A stretch of DNA of 64,000 bases from positions 496,001 to 560,000 of the forward strand of contig CBDEGO010000003.1 of the NCBI GenBank assembly GCA_965237995.1, read 5' to 3'. The translations under genes were made by a program, and so were the position numbers. The notes beneath the pieces were generated by a model. The model saw nothing but the letters and a program-made list of their open reading frames with translations. It was not told where the DNA came from and did not search any database. The stretch is from JAAELZ01 sp965237995 (lineage in GTDB: Bacteria; Pseudomonadota; Gammaproteobacteria; Arenicellales; Poriferihabitantaceae). This document shows, piece after piece, positions 1-9,886 of this stretch (position 1 is the stretch's first letter; each line of letters opens with the position of its first letter).

Positions 1-1855
1 CTTTATCGAATAGTTTCGCAGAATATCGCGGATTTAGTTCTGCTATTATCTGCCTCACTCTCGCTGCCTCTGTAGCCTGTCCATCCGCTTGATACAGTTC
101 GACTAAACGGCGCCAAAACACAGTCCGCTTAGGGGTTTGCTGTACTAAGTGTTCAAACATTTGAATAGCCGTCTTCACTTGACCAAACTTACCTAACAAA
201 ACGGCCGCATTGTATTGGATTCGGTGGTTATTCGGTTGTTCCCTCACTAAAGCGCGTGATTGCTGATAAAACCAGTTTACCACGTCAATACTTAGCCGGT
301 CTTTCACAACCAACCCTGCGTACAAGGCTTGTAAGTACTCCGGTTTACCTGCTGGATACGTTGCATTTATCTGCGCCAATGCCTGCTTCATATTCTTTAG
401 CCTCGCTTGCTCAATAGGGCCACTAAAATTCGTTGATCGATGTATCGCCAGCGATATATTCATCATGGTGGCATTAGCGCGTAGCGGTATCCATAGCGTT
501 TGATAGGCGAAAAACACTATCAGCCCTATCAAACTTACTTGCACCCCAGCCTGTGCTAGCGGTAAAAAATTAAAGGTTTTGCGTTTATTGTCTTCAGGCT
601 GATTTGCGCACAATAAGCCCAAGACAGACAGTAAAATTAATGAAGCGCTAGGGTCATCAAACCCCACCAAATTTTTCACCAGATAACAACTTATCAAACC
701 TATAAGCAGCGCCTGTTGGCAAGCACTTATATTATGCTGTTTCAAAATAACATAAACCGCAGCGACGAAAACAAGCAGGAATAGTATAAAGCCGACGACT
801 CCATGCGCCACTAGCACATCTAAAAAGACATTGTGCGCTCGATCAAACCACAGATCAGCGTTGTCTAAAACACCCGGATGATAGTGCTCACTAAATAATC
901 TGACATAAGCTTCTTGACCCTGCCCTATGATTGGCCGCTGCTTAAGAACCTCAAGCGCGACTGACCAATTGTCGAAACGATCTAACGTGGTTTGGTTTCC
1001 TGCAGGGATCGCTAGCAATCGAGACAATAAACTACCTGTGTCGGTGTCACTGATAGACAGCCAATTCGGCGCGCTCCAAATTACAAGCGCACTCGACACT
1101 AAGACCATAGCGCCAACTACAAGACTTTTCGACAAGCTAGGTTTGCGCGCCAAACACCACCACGAGAACACAAATGTGATTAAGCCGCAAACTAGGCCAA
1201 AAGCAGGCCCGCGAGAGCCGCTACGATACAAAGCAATCAACATCAATGCGCTGGCGCAGCAAATCACTACCGCGACCACACTTTTTAGTATCACTGAGTT
1301 GAAACGCGCAGCAACGCCCACCCCGAAATAGCCTAATAAAAATAAGCCAAGCGCCATTGCAGTGCCAAAGTAGATGGGGTTCCCAAGCCTTGACGATACA
1401 CGGTTACCCTCTTCCATCAAGCCAATGCTGCAAAGCACCATTAACACCGCTAGCAGTATCAAAAGATAACTATATTTACGCCAATCGCTGTGTAACGTAC
1501 ACCCTAACAACAGCACCAACATCATGGTAAACGATAGACCTAACCCACCTTCTAAACGTTCATAGCTTGACCAAAATGCTCGTGAAGGATCATTTGATAA
1601 CTGATTGCTAAATAACGCCCAGACACCATACGCGATAAGCGCCAGAAATACAGGACTACGCAGACACTGCTTTACTTGCTTTAAAAACTGAGGGGAACAT
1701 AACAAGCCTAATAGCCCAGCGACAACTAATAAGCGCAAGGCCCAAGCTTTTGAAGTCACAAATGGAAACAGTAAGCCCGAGTAGAACGCGAGCAAACTAA
1801 GCGGGATACAAAGCGAAGCTAAAAGAGCAAAGTAGTTAGTAAGGCGACTTAGCAC
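1..1855 (-). CDS. O-antigen ligase/polymerase-like membrane protein with C-terminal TPR-like region (3' end outside window)
   Basis: The minus-strand frame is open from a GTG at 1855 to the window edge, about 618 codons with no stop. A TAA lies two codons upstream of the GTG, and a GAGG stands just before it. The first part is a run of hydrophobic helices. It contains a Wzy_C-like stretch (around 780-1080) with a GQGQEAY segment, typical of O-antigen ligases, Wzy polymerases and PglL-type oligosaccharyltransferases. The last ~180 visible residues are soluble and helical, with TPR-like spacing (for example YNAAVLLGKFG). Such proteins sit in the inner membrane and join lipid-linked glycans to lipid A core, to each other or to pilin. 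The substrate cannot be told from sequence. The C-terminus is cut off by the window. Confidence 0.8.
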   Translation of the reverse strand, partial: MLSRLTNYFALLASLCIPLSLLAFYSGLLFPFVTSKAWALRLLVVAGLLGLLCSPQFLKQVKQCLRSPVFLALIAYGVWALFSNQLSNDPSRAFWSSYERLEGGLGLSFTMMLVLLLGCTLHSDWRKYSYLLILLAVLMVLCSIGLMEEGNRVSSRLGNPIYFGTAMALGLFLLGYFGVGVAARFNSVILKSVVAVVICCASALMLIALYRSGSRGPAFGLVCGLITFVFSWWCLARKPSLSKSLVVGAMVLVSSALVIWSAPNWLSISDTDTGSLLSRLLAIPAGNQTTLDRFDNWSVALEVLKQRPIIGQGQEAYVRLFSEHYHPGVLDNADLWFDRAHNVFLDVLVAHGVVGFILFLLVFVAAVYVILKQHNISACQQALLIGLISCYLVKNLVGFDDPSASLILLSVLGLLCANQPEDNKRKTFNFLPLAQAGVQVSLIGLIVFFAYQTLWIPLRANATMMNISLAIHRSTNFSGPIEQARLKNMKQALAQINATYPAGKPEYLQALYAGLVVKDRLSIDVVNWFYQQSRALVREQPNNHRIQYNAAVLLGKFGQVKTAIQMFEHLVQQTPKRTVFWRRLVELYQADGQATEAARVRQIIAELNPRYSAKLFDK

Positions 1856-1907
1856 GACTTAGTGCCTCACAATATATATCAAGTAACTAATTAAGGCTTC
1901 TAGATGC

Positions 1908-2552
1908 TCAATGGTTTTCTAGCACCACTTCATCGCGTGCGGCCTCAACCCAAGCCATAACATTTTCGTCGCTTAGCACGGTGTCCATATAAGTTTGAAT
2001 CGACTTGGATACCTTAATCGAATAAGAATCGAAGCGAAATACCACAGGAGCAAACATCGCATCTACTGCACTAAATTCACCAAATAACCAATTGCCCTTC
2101 TTGTTATGTGACCCTAGTGCTTTACTCCACAAGTAGCTAATTCGATCGATATCGTTTTGTAAGGCCACGTCTTGCACCTGATAAGGCGTCTTTAATCGCG
2201 TATCCATTGATAAATGGGCTCGCAGCGCAGCATAACCAGAATGCATTTCAGCGGACATCGAGCGCGCCAACGCGTAACAAGCTTTGTGTTGAGGCCAGTT
2301 GAAACTTAAAGATTGAGTACTAATTAAATAATCAATGATCGCCAGAGAATCCCATATTTGCAGATCGCCATCTAAGAGCGCAGGGACAGTCCCATTCGAA
2401 CCAAACGGAGCGACTTCGGTCTTAAATGTAGGTGAATCAAGCCATACGATCTGTTCTTTAAAATCGAGCTTGTTTTTGCGCATAAATAACCAAGGCCGCA
2501 AAGACCAGCTAGAGTAATTTTTATTGCCTATGACTAAAGTTAGCGCGCTCAT
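1908..2552 (-). CDS. Glutathione S-transferase family protein
   Basis: A 214-residue protein. The N-terminal thioredoxin-like domain (about 1-80) begins with a beta strand and the segment NYSSWSLRPW, where the SSWS serine takes the usual GST catalytic position. It continues through a TVPALLDGD stretch, the cis-proline glutathione-binding motif, and WDSLAIIDYL. The remainder is an all-helical C-terminal domain. The length fits the cytosolic GST family, which conjugates or reduces electrophiles with glutathione. It is divergently transcribed from the MsrA-like gene across 70 bp. The exact substrate is unknown. Confidence 0.85.
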   Translation of the reverse strand: MSALTLVIGNKNYSSWSLRPWLFMRKNKLDFKEQIVWLDSPTFKTEVAPFGSNGTVPALLDGDLQIWDSLAIIDYLISTQSLSFNWPQHKACYALARSMSAEMHSGYAALRAHLSMDTRLKTPYQVQDVALQNDIDRISYLWSKALGSHNKKGNWLFGEFSAVDAMFAPVVFRFDSYSIKVSKSIQTYMDTVLSDENVMAWVEAARDEVVLENH

Positions 2553-2622
2553 TACGAAGGGACATTTAGCTGATTAATATGCGACCATTATACAAGCAAG
2601 TTATCATGACAAGCACGAAATC

Positions 2623-3150
2623 ATGTCGTTAACGCAACTTGGGTTAGGCGGCGGATGCCACTGGTGTACCGAGGCGATATTTAGTTCTTTAAAAGGCATG
2701 AATAAAGTTGAACAGGGCTGGTTAGCTGCTAGCGCGCCGAATGACACTTTATCTGAGGGTGTATTGCTAGAATTTGATCAAGACTTAATCAGCCTACAAG
2801 ACCTCATCACCATTCATATAGAAACCCATAGCGCATCCGCACAGCACTCGATGCGCGGCAAATACCGAAGCGCAGTTTACGCCAAAGACCCTGCACTGCA
2901 ATTAAGCGTTAGCAGTTTAATTAGCCATTTAAACGAACACTTAAGTAACCCAGTCATCACTCAGACACTTGACTTGGTGCAGTTCAAGCCACAACCGAAT
3001 GAGTCTTACCAAAACTACTTTTACAAACGCCCCGACAAACCTTTTTGCCAAGCTTATATCAGTCCTAAATTGGAACAATTATTACTGCATCACTCCCAAC
3101 ATATCGATGAAGATAAAATACCGCTGTTGAATCAAATAACAGCTTATTAA
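2623..3150 (+). CDS. msrA: MsrA-like peptide-methionine (S)-sulfoxide reductase
   Basis: A 175-residue protein with the MsrA active-site motif near residue 12 in the form GGCHWCTEAIF (usual form GCFWCxE), giving the nucleophilic cysteine, a second cysteine three residues on and the conserved glutamate. A later YRSAVY segment matches the family YRSAIF. MsrA reduces methionine-S-sulfoxide in proteins using thioredoxin. Deviations are His in place of the usual Phe in the motif, no clear DPTQ..RQG block, and YQNYF where YHQxY is usual. A further cysteine near residue 146 may act as a resolving cysteine. It sits beside a glutathione transferase, consistent with oxidative-stress repair, but it is a divergent family member. 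Confidence 0.72.
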   Translation: MSLTQLGLGGGCHWCTEAIFSSLKGMNKVEQGWLAASAPNDTLSEGVLLEFDQDLISLQDLITIHIETHSASAQHSMRGKYRSAVYAKDPALQLSVSSLISHLNEHLSNPVITQTLDLVQFKPQPNESYQNYFYKRPDKPFCQAYISPKLEQLLLHHSQHIDEDKIPLLNQITAY

Positions 3151-3252
3151 AAAATTAGCGGCACACTTCAGTAGAGTGAAATGTTAACGATTCGTGATAT
3201 ATCTTCGCCAAAAGTTTGCATAATAGAGCAAAACTGCAACGAACTGAACAAA

Positions 3253-3981
3253 ATGAAAGCTCCATTGACACAGCGTTTTACCCTACCATTAATTTGTGCA
3301 GCATCTCTTAGTTTATATTCGCTAACTGTAAACGCAGCCGAATACCAAGTAACCTTTACCGGCACTTGGAATGCAAATGATGTAGTTGGCCAACTTCCAA
3401 TATCGGCACACTTTACACAACTGGTTGGCGCAACTCACACCGAAGGGGCCACATTCTGGAGCACCGGTTCAATGGCGAGCAAAGGGGTGGAAGATGTCGC
3501 AGAACTGGGCCGTACCTCTAATTTAAGAACCGAGCTAATGGCACAACAACAAGCGGGCACTTCGGGGCCGTACATTCAAATTGGCAGCTTATTTAATTTT
3601 CCTAAATCCTCGACCTCACAAATTGAAGTCAACGATGACAAACCTTTCGTAACGCTGATTTCGATGATCGCGCCCAGTCCGGACTGGTTTATTGGTATTT
3701 CAAATCTCTCACTGATTGAGTCTGGAACATGGATACCTAATTTAACTGTAAACTTGTTACCTTACGATGCCGGTACTGAATCAGGTGATGGATTTAGCTT
3801 ATCAAACCCTGCCTCTAACCCACAGGAACCGATAACCAGGCTGAGTGGAGCGCCATTTAATGGGCGCCCAAGCATTGGTACCGTAGAGTTTCGCTTAATA
3901 CAACAACCAGTCGTTCCACCAGTATCCGGTGCTGAGGGAACGCCTATACCCGCAGTGGTGTCTCTACTGCTAGATCAGTAA
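3253..3981 (+). CDS. Secreted spondin-domain protein
   Basis: I chose the ATG at 3253 because it starts a clean signal peptide (MKAPLTQRF, hydrophobic core, then NAAEY). The open frame itself extends upstream to 3181. The mature part, about 215 residues, matches the Spondin_N fold seen in bacterial secreted proteins: an FTGTWN opening, a THTEGATFW segment, MASKGVEDVAELG, SPDWFIGI with an acidic metal-site-like residue, and PYDAGTESGDGF. In eukaryotes this domain occurs in matrix adhesion proteins. The bacterial role is not established. It is convergent with the SulP gene, 22 bp away. The C-terminus ends abruptly without an anchor motif I can name. Confidence 0.8.
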   Translation: MKAPLTQRFTLPLICAASLSLYSLTVNAAEYQVTFTGTWNANDVVGQLPISAHFTQLVGATHTEGATFWSTGSMASKGVEDVAELGRTSNLRTELMAQQQAGTSGPYIQIGSLFNFPKSSTSQIEVNDDKPFVTLISMIAPSPDWFIGISNLSLIESGTWIPNLTVNLLPYDAGTESGDGFSLSNPASNPQEPITRLSGAPFNGRPSIGTVEFRLIQQPVVPPVSGAEGTPIPAVVSLLLDQ

Positions 3982-4003
3982 ACAACTTCATTTCGAAGCC
4001 AAA

Positions 4004-5586
4004 CTACTTCGGGTCTAACTCTGTTTGCGCTTTAGCGTTAATTTCCTCAACTTCTGCAGCCGTTAGTCCCGCTGCTACTGAATACACAGGGTCTTCAATT
4101 ACGTTTACTTCCACGAGATCACCTGCCTTTTTAAGCAGCAGGCGACACTCCGGGCTTAAGTGACGCAGATGTAAGGTTTTTCCAGCGCGCTCATATCGCA
4201 ACGCTAAAGCCTCAATCGCTTCTAACGCTGAATGGTCCGCCACTCTTGAGTTTTTGAAGTCAATGATCACATCGTCACTGTCTTCTCTGGGGGTAAATAA
4301 TTCTTGAAAATTATGCGTTGAAGCAAAAAATAAAGGCCCCGATAACTCGTATACTTTAGTCCCTGCTGTGTCGATAAATGACTCAACACCGATTACTTTT
4401 GCGTGATTCCATGCAAACACAAGAGCCGACAATATTACACCTAATATTACCGCCACGGCTAAATCGGTCAGCACGGTTGTAACGGTCACCGCTAGAGTAA
4501 TTAGAATATCTGTCATCGGTACTTTTCCGACTAACAGCAAGCTAGACCACTTAAAAGTGCCAATCACCACCATAAACATCACCCCTACCAAAACAGCTAT
4601 CGGGATTTGCTCAATTAATGGCGCACCAACTAAAATAATGAGCAATAAAACGATCGCAGCGGTTACTCCAGATAACCGCCCTCGACCACCCGATTTAATA
4701 TTAATGATGCTCTGACCAACCATCGCACAGCCGCCCATACCACCAAAAAACCCAGTGACAAAGTTAGCAAAGCCTTGCGCCCAACTCTCTCGGTTTGCCT
4801 GACCACGCGTATCAGTGAGTGCATCCACTAGATTCAAAGTAAGCAAGCTTTCGATCAGCCCTACTAATGCCATGACCACCGCGTACGGCAACACAATCGC
4901 AATAGTTTCGATATTGAACGGCACCAAAGGAATATGAAAAGAAGGCAAATCACCGGAAACTGACGCAATATCGCCCACTGTTCGAGTATCCAAGCCCAAC
5001 ACGATAACCGCCAAACTAACTACGACAATGGCGACCAAAGTAGAGGGGATCGCCGTTGTTAGTTTGGGTAAAAACTGAATGATTGCCATAGTCACCAACG
5101 CAAGAACAAGCATGATCATCAAGGCATTACCACCTATCCACTGACTAGCGCCTAACTCGTCCACTACTTGAAACTGCTTAAGCTGTGCAATGAAAATAAC
5201 CAAAGCCAAACCATTTACAAACCCTAGAAATACCGGGTGCGGCACTAAGCGTATAAATTTACCTAAACGCAGCATACCAAAAGCCATTTGCAGAACCCCC
5301 ATCAATACCACCGCGGCAAGCATATACTCTACGCCGTGTTGCACAATCAGACCAATCAACACTACCGCTATCGCCCCGGTGGCACCTGAAATCATCCCAG
5401 GTCTGCCACCTAATACGGCAGTGATCAACCCCATAAAAAACGCAGCATATAAGCCAACTAACGGATGCACACCCGCCATAACGCAAAGGCAACCGCTTCG
5501 GGCACCAATGCCAAAGCAACCGTTAATCCTGAAAGAAGGTCCTGTTTTAAATTGGAAGGGGAGTTCTTAATAATCAGCTCAAACAT
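4004..5586 (-). CDS. SulP-family anion transporter, frameshifted near its N-terminus
   Basis: The main open frame (491 residues, from an internal ATG at 5479) begins at MAGVHPLVGLYAAFF, which in SulP/SLC26 proteins lies in the first transmembrane region rather than at the start. The missing N-terminus lies upstream in another frame, from an ATG at 5586: MFELIIKN, then DLLSGLTVALALVPEAVAFAL. The two parts join at 5479-5482 (TTATGG) if one base is added. The protein has about 10-12 membrane helices and a C-terminal STAS domain (VIIDFKNSRVADHSALEAIE). SulP proteins carry sulfate, bicarbonate or other anions, often with Na+. Either a real frameshift or a sequence error is possible. Confidence 0.85.
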
Positions 5587-5882
5587 GCTGTTTAGTTGCA
5601 AGCAAAAAAGAGCGGCGATTCTTCCATAAGCACAGCATACAAGCTACCTTTTAATTGGTTTTAATTGAAATACTTCTATTCGAATTTACGCTACCGTTCT
5701 CAAGCCGATTTATTTAGCGTACCGAGCTAACATTTAATCTAGTAGTCAGTTAGTAATGTTAATATTCGGCCCGTTTTTTGAATGCTAATTCTGGCTATGT
5801 TTAGCACACATTTGGTCATTTTTTGCTTGATGGATAGAGCAATCTAACCAACCCAACAACTAACTTAGCTATTTCAATCATC
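5587..5882. other. Intergenic region between divergent SulP and acyltransferase genes
   Basis: About 300 bp of AT-rich sequence between two divergent genes, so it should hold both promoters. I see no repeat, hairpin with U-tract, RNA gene or convincing open frame in it. Confidence 0.5.
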
Positions 5883-6953
5883 ATGAAATCACGTATCGAA
5901 TTTTTAGACGGGCTTCGTGGCATTGCGATAATCCTTGTAATCGCATTTCACGCCTATGCGCGCTGGCATGCCTATGTGCCCTACAAAAGAGAGTTCACTG
6001 GCTGGCTATTTATACAAGAAGGTTGGCTCGGCGTTTATCTATTCTTCATCATTTCTGGTTTTGTCATATTAATGACGCTAGAAAAATGCCAGCGCTTCTG
6101 GCAATTTATGTGGCGACGCTGGTTAAGGTTGTTTCCTGCCATGCTCATTGCTTCATTGCTGATATTTCTTGTCTCAAGCTTTATGAGTGAAGGTCCAAGA
6201 GGGCCAGTTGGCATCAAACACTTGTTGCCTGGCATCACATTTATTGACCCAGCATTGTGGAAGGCCCTATTCGGAGTTCAAGTAGAGAGTTTAGAGTTTG
6301 CGTTTTGGTCGCTTTACGTTGAAATGAAATTTTACGTATTCGCAGCGTTGATATATTTCTGGAAAGGTAAAAACGCACTTCTTGTTGCCTTAGTTTCGGT
6401 ATTCGCTTTCACCTTGGCGATCAACCTGTCATCACTTGGTTTACCTGATTCTCTTCACCAATGGCTAAAGCAAACAACACAAGTTTTATCTTTCAGGTAC
6501 TTTGGTTGGTTCGCTATCGGAGCGCTATATTATTGTTTTTATACCACCCGCAAGCCAATTTGGTTTATCATCGCCTCGCTACTTGGCTTGCTGTGTTCTG
6601 TTTATGTCTTAGATATGACCATCGCAACGCGGCCCGCTATTATGGGGGTGATTACTGTTGCATTTTTTGCCGCGGCGCTGCTTAGCCCGCACTTACAGGC
6701 GCTGTTAAGCAACCGCTTGTTGCTCTTTATCGGCGCAATCAGCTACCCACTTTATCTCATTCACGAAAATGCAATGATCGCCATGACGGTCAAAACTTAT
6801 TACTTACGTCTTCCTATCCCTGATGGCGCAACTCCTTTTCCGGGTATCGCACTGTTGGTTTTAGTGGCTTATTTGATTGCAAAATTCGGTGAACCTACGC
6901 TCAGAAACTTTATTAAAAAACGATCAACATCAGACTCGTCACTTAGCCACTAA
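5883..6953 (+). CDS. Acyltransferase family 3 (OafA/YrhL-like) membrane protein
   Basis: A 356-residue integral membrane protein. It opens with the Acyl_transf_3 signature RIEFLDGLRGIAII followed by AFHAYARW, with the catalytic-type histidine at the end of helix 1. Next come GWLGVYLFFIISGFVI and an arginine-rich RRWLRLFPA segment, all in family order, and about ten hydrophobic helices. Members O-acylate cell-surface polysaccharides, lipid A or exported metabolites at the inner membrane. There is no SGNH domain at the C-terminus, so it is the short form. Its neighbours are SulP transporters, which do not define the acceptor. Confidence 0.88.
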   Translation: MKSRIEFLDGLRGIAIILVIAFHAYARWHAYVPYKREFTGWLFIQEGWLGVYLFFIISGFVILMTLEKCQRFWQFMWRRWLRLFPAMLIASLLIFLVSSFMSEGPRGPVGIKHLLPGITFIDPALWKALFGVQVESLEFAFWSLYVEMKFYVFAALIYFWKGKNALLVALVSVFAFTLAINLSSLGLPDSLHQWLKQTTQVLSFRYFGWFAIGALYYCFYTTRKPIWFIIASLLGLLCSVYVLDMTIATRPAIMGVITVAFFAAALLSPHLQALLSNRLLLFIGAISYPLYLIHENAMIAMTVKTYYLRLPIPDGATPFPGIALLVLVAYLIAKFGEPTLRNFIKKRSTSDSSLSH

Positions 6954-7101
6954 GTTGGTTTTAGTGAGTAAGCTTAACGGCAGATTTATACAGGCGTTAA
7001 TCAAGTTTTATTTGGCCGACCACAGCGTATTCTATTAGCGTATTAGGCGTGGCGGGCGTACTATTGCGCCCCATTTTTCAAGCCTAGTTTTTACCGCCAA
7101 G

Positions 7102-8883
7102 ATGAGCCGCTTTTTCAACGGATTATTTCCTTTCCTCAGCTGGTTACGCACCTACAATCGAGACACGCTAAAAGCCGATATGATCGCTGGCCTCACGGGT
7201 GCGGTGATTGTTCTACCGCAAGGTGTCGCCTTCGCCACCATTGCTGGTCTTCCGCCCGAATACGGCTTATACACCGCGATGATTACCCCCATTATTGCCG
7301 CTTTATTTGGTTCATCCTTGCACTTAGTTTCCGGCCCGACGACAGCCATTTCAATCGTGGTTCTGTCACTGATCAGCGCCCACGCTGAACCCGGGTCAGC
7401 CGAGTTTATTCAGCTGGCCATCACCCTTACCTTTTTAGCGGGCATATACCAACTCGCATTTGGCTTGGCGCGGCTTGGGGCCTTAGTCAACTTCGTATCG
7501 CATACGGTGGTCATCGCGTTCACAGCGGGCGCGGCTATATTAATTGTCACCAGTCAACTCAAGCATTTACTCGATATTTATATACCCAAGGGAATATCGT
7601 TTTTGCATACTTGGCGCGATTTGTGGCATGGCATTACTGACACCAATATTTTAGCTTTAGTGGTAGGCGTCGCGACATTGGTCGTGGCGGTTGTCATCAA
7701 GAAAAAATGGCGACAAGCGCCGAACTTATTGGTCGCGCTTATCGTTGGGGCTTTAATCGCAATGGGTTTAGGCGGAGCGGAAAGCGGCATAAAAATGGTC
7801 GGCGAAATACCAGCGCAGCTACCTCCATTGTCCATGCCCGACTTATCCTTTGCGACTTTAATCAAACTCGCTCCTGCCGCATTTGCCGTTGCCTTGCTAG
7901 GGTTAATCGAAGCGGTTTCGATCAGTCGTTCCATTGCTTCAAAGTCCAATCAACGAATTAGCGCAAGCCAAGAATTCGTAGGGCAAGGCTTATCAAACAT
8001 TGTGGGTAGCTTTTTCTCTAGCTATGCGGGGTCTGGCTCGTTCACTCGTTCTGGTGTCAATTATGCAGCGGGTGCACAAACCCCGCTGTCAGCCATTATC
8101 GCGGCGCTGGTATTGATGTTAATCGTATTATTAGTTGCGCCATTAGCTGCTTATATTCCGATACCTGCCATGGCCGGCGTCATTTTAGTCGTCGCATACA
8201 ACCTGATTGACCGCGGACAAATTAAACACGTTTTCACCAGCAGTAAAAATGAAAGCACTATATTGTTGGTTACATTCTTATCTACCTTATTCCTAGAGCT
8301 CGAATTCGCAATATATATTGGCGTATTGCTTTCTCTGGTGTTTTTCCTCGCTAAAACTGCTAAACCAGAAGTTGTGACGTTGACACCGAGTATTGATAGT
8401 GAACACAATAATAAAAATGTTCTAGTCGATGCGGCCGCAAAGCAATTACCGCAATGCCCACAATTAAAAATTATCCGTGTCGATATGTCGATCTATTTCG
8501 GTTCATTAAATTATGTGCAATCAAAAATGGCCGAAGTGGTTGAACAGCAAGGCATTCGGCATATTTTAATTATTGGAACAGGAATCAACTTCATCGATTT
8601 AAGCGGCGAGGAAATGCTAGCCAGTGAAGCGCACCGCCTAGAAAAACTGGGTGGTGGTCTTTATTTTGCCGATCTAAAACCCAGCGTGCTTAAGTTCTTA
8701 GAAAAGTGCCATTTCATCGAAGAGTTGGGGAATACCCACTTTTTTGAACGCAAAAAAGACGCGATTCAGTTTATTTATAACGAAATAGATAAAGAGAAAT
8801 GTAAACTATGCCACAAGCGGGTGTTTGTTGAGTGCCAAACTGACTCAGCGTTGCTCAGCACGCCAAACAATCACGCGAGCTAA
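7102..8883 (+). CDS. SulP-family anion transporter with STAS domain
   Basis: A 593-residue intact protein. The N-terminal motif DMIAGLTGAVIVLPQGVAFATIAGLPPEYGLY is typical of SulP permeases. About 10-12 membrane helices follow, with SGPTTAIS and GSFTRSGVN in the core. A STAS domain at about 440-550 contains HILIIGTGINFIDLSG. The last ~35 residues hold a cysteine cluster (KCKLCHKR, then VEC) not present in the first SulP of the window. It probably imports sulfate, bicarbonate or another anion. The two SulP genes are too different to be a recent duplication. The ATG at 7102 gives the usual short N-terminal cytoplasmic segment. Confidence 0.9.
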   Translation: MSRFFNGLFPFLSWLRTYNRDTLKADMIAGLTGAVIVLPQGVAFATIAGLPPEYGLYTAMITPIIAALFGSSLHLVSGPTTAISIVVLSLISAHAEPGSAEFIQLAITLTFLAGIYQLAFGLARLGALVNFVSHTVVIAFTAGAAILIVTSQLKHLLDIYIPKGISFLHTWRDLWHGITDTNILALVVGVATLVVAVVIKKKWRQAPNLLVALIVGALIAMGLGGAESGIKMVGEIPAQLPPLSMPDLSFATLIKLAPAAFAVALLGLIEAVSISRSIASKSNQRISASQEFVGQGLSNIVGSFFSSYAGSGSFTRSGVNYAAGAQTPLSAIIAALVLMLIVLLVAPLAAYIPIPAMAGVILVVAYNLIDRGQIKHVFTSSKNESTILLVTFLSTLFLELEFAIYIGVLLSLVFFLAKTAKPEVVTLTPSIDSEHNNKNVLVDAAAKQLPQCPQLKIIRVDMSIYFGSLNYVQSKMAEVVEQQGIRHILIIGTGINFIDLSGEEMLASEAHRLEKLGGGLYFADLKPSVLKFLEKCHFIEELGNTHFFERKKDAIQFIYNEIDKEKCKLCHKRVFVECQTDSALLSTPNNHAS

Positions 8884-9004
8884 TAAACAAATATTAACTA
8901 AGGTGGAACTCATTGCCTAACTTCTCCTAATGCCGCTTGCCGTTGCTGCGCATCTATAAAATGCATGGCGACGATTATTGATTAATCTGCTATCCCCCTT
9001 TTAT

Positions 9005-9862
9005 ATGAATTCCTCCAACTTAAAAGCCGCCGCCTTGGTCGTACTTGCGATGCTGGTGCTGACAATCAACGATACTGCCGCGAAATTAGCCAGTGAAACC
9101 GTGCCGGTCAGTCAGCTTTTATTTGTACGCGGCTGCATTGGAATGGTGTTGTTTTCGCTTTATCTAAAAGTGATCGGTCAGCCGATATTTACCAAGGACA
9201 TACTTAATAAACACTGTTTGGTTCGCGGATTATGTGAAGTCGGTGCAACCAGCTGCTTTGTCTACGCTTTGTCTAAAGCGCCAATTGGAATAGCGTCAAC
9301 GTTAATCTGGATTTCGCCCTTTTTTATGACCTTATTCGCTTCTATATTTTTAAAAGAACACGTGGGCATAAAACGTTGGCTTGCAGTATGCGTAGGGTTT
9401 TCTGGCATGTTGTTGGTCACGCAGCCATTTGGTGCAAGCTTTCAACCGGTGTTATTTTTATGCGTACTGGCTGCTGTATTCCTCGCAATACGTGATTTGA
9501 CGACGGCCCGCTTGCCTCAGCATATTCATTCTTCGCACGTAACTTTCGCCGCTATTATTTTGGTATCTCTATGTAGTAGTGTGATCGCCATTCCAAACTG
9601 GCAAGGCTTAGATAGCCGTGAGCTGCTGTTATTAACGCTCAGCGCGGCATTAATTAGCGCATCATTTCTAATTCATATCAGCGCCATTCGTATTGGAGAA
9701 CTCTCTTTTGTCGCGCCATTCACTTTCAGCAATATTATATTCGCCGTCATCATGGGCTACTTAGTTTGGGGAGATACCCCTAATACGTTAATGTTATTAG
9801 GTATTGCACTGATCATCGGCGCTTGCACTTATCTATTCAAAAGCAAGCCAGACAACGCGTAA
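9005..9862 (+). CDS. EamA/DMT-family transporter
   Basis: About 285 residues from the ATG at 9005. The frame extends 9 codons further upstream, but only to a non-ATG start. Ten hydrophobic helices form two EamA repeats, and an IND TAAKLASE segment in helix 1 and IASTLIWISPFF are typical of the RhaT/YdcZ-like drug/metabolite transporter superfamily. Members usually export amino acids or other small metabolites. The substrate is not predictable. The gene is convergent with the broken DUF1566 gene. Confidence 0.85.
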   Translation: MNSSNLKAAALVVLAMLVLTINDTAAKLASETVPVSQLLFVRGCIGMVLFSLYLKVIGQPIFTKDILNKHCLVRGLCEVGATSCFVYALSKAPIGIASTLIWISPFFMTLFASIFLKEHVGIKRWLAVCVGFSGMLLVTQPFGASFQPVLFLCVLAAVFLAIRDLTTARLPQHIHSSHVTFAAIILVSLCSSVIAIPNWQGLDSRELLLLTLSAALISASFLIHISAIRIGELSFVAPFTFSNIIFAVIMGYLVWGDTPNTLMLLGIALIIGACTYLFKSKPDNA

Positions 9863-9886
9863 CAACGCGCTGCTACTTCATTGCCC

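Noticed and set aside
927..1331. A 134-codon plus-strand frame inside the membrane protein gene
   Set aside because: The minus-strand frame encodes a continuous polytopic protein with a Wzy_C-like motif over the same bases.
7023..7080. Weak hairpin GGGCG/CGCCC with a T-run ahead of the second SulP gene
   Set aside because: Only five pairs with a long loop; too weak to call a terminator.
9829..9886. C-terminal extension of the DUF1566 frame overlapping the EamA gene end
   Set aside because: The proper DUF1566 ending with its own stop lies in the neighbouring frame, so the extension is a frameshift product.
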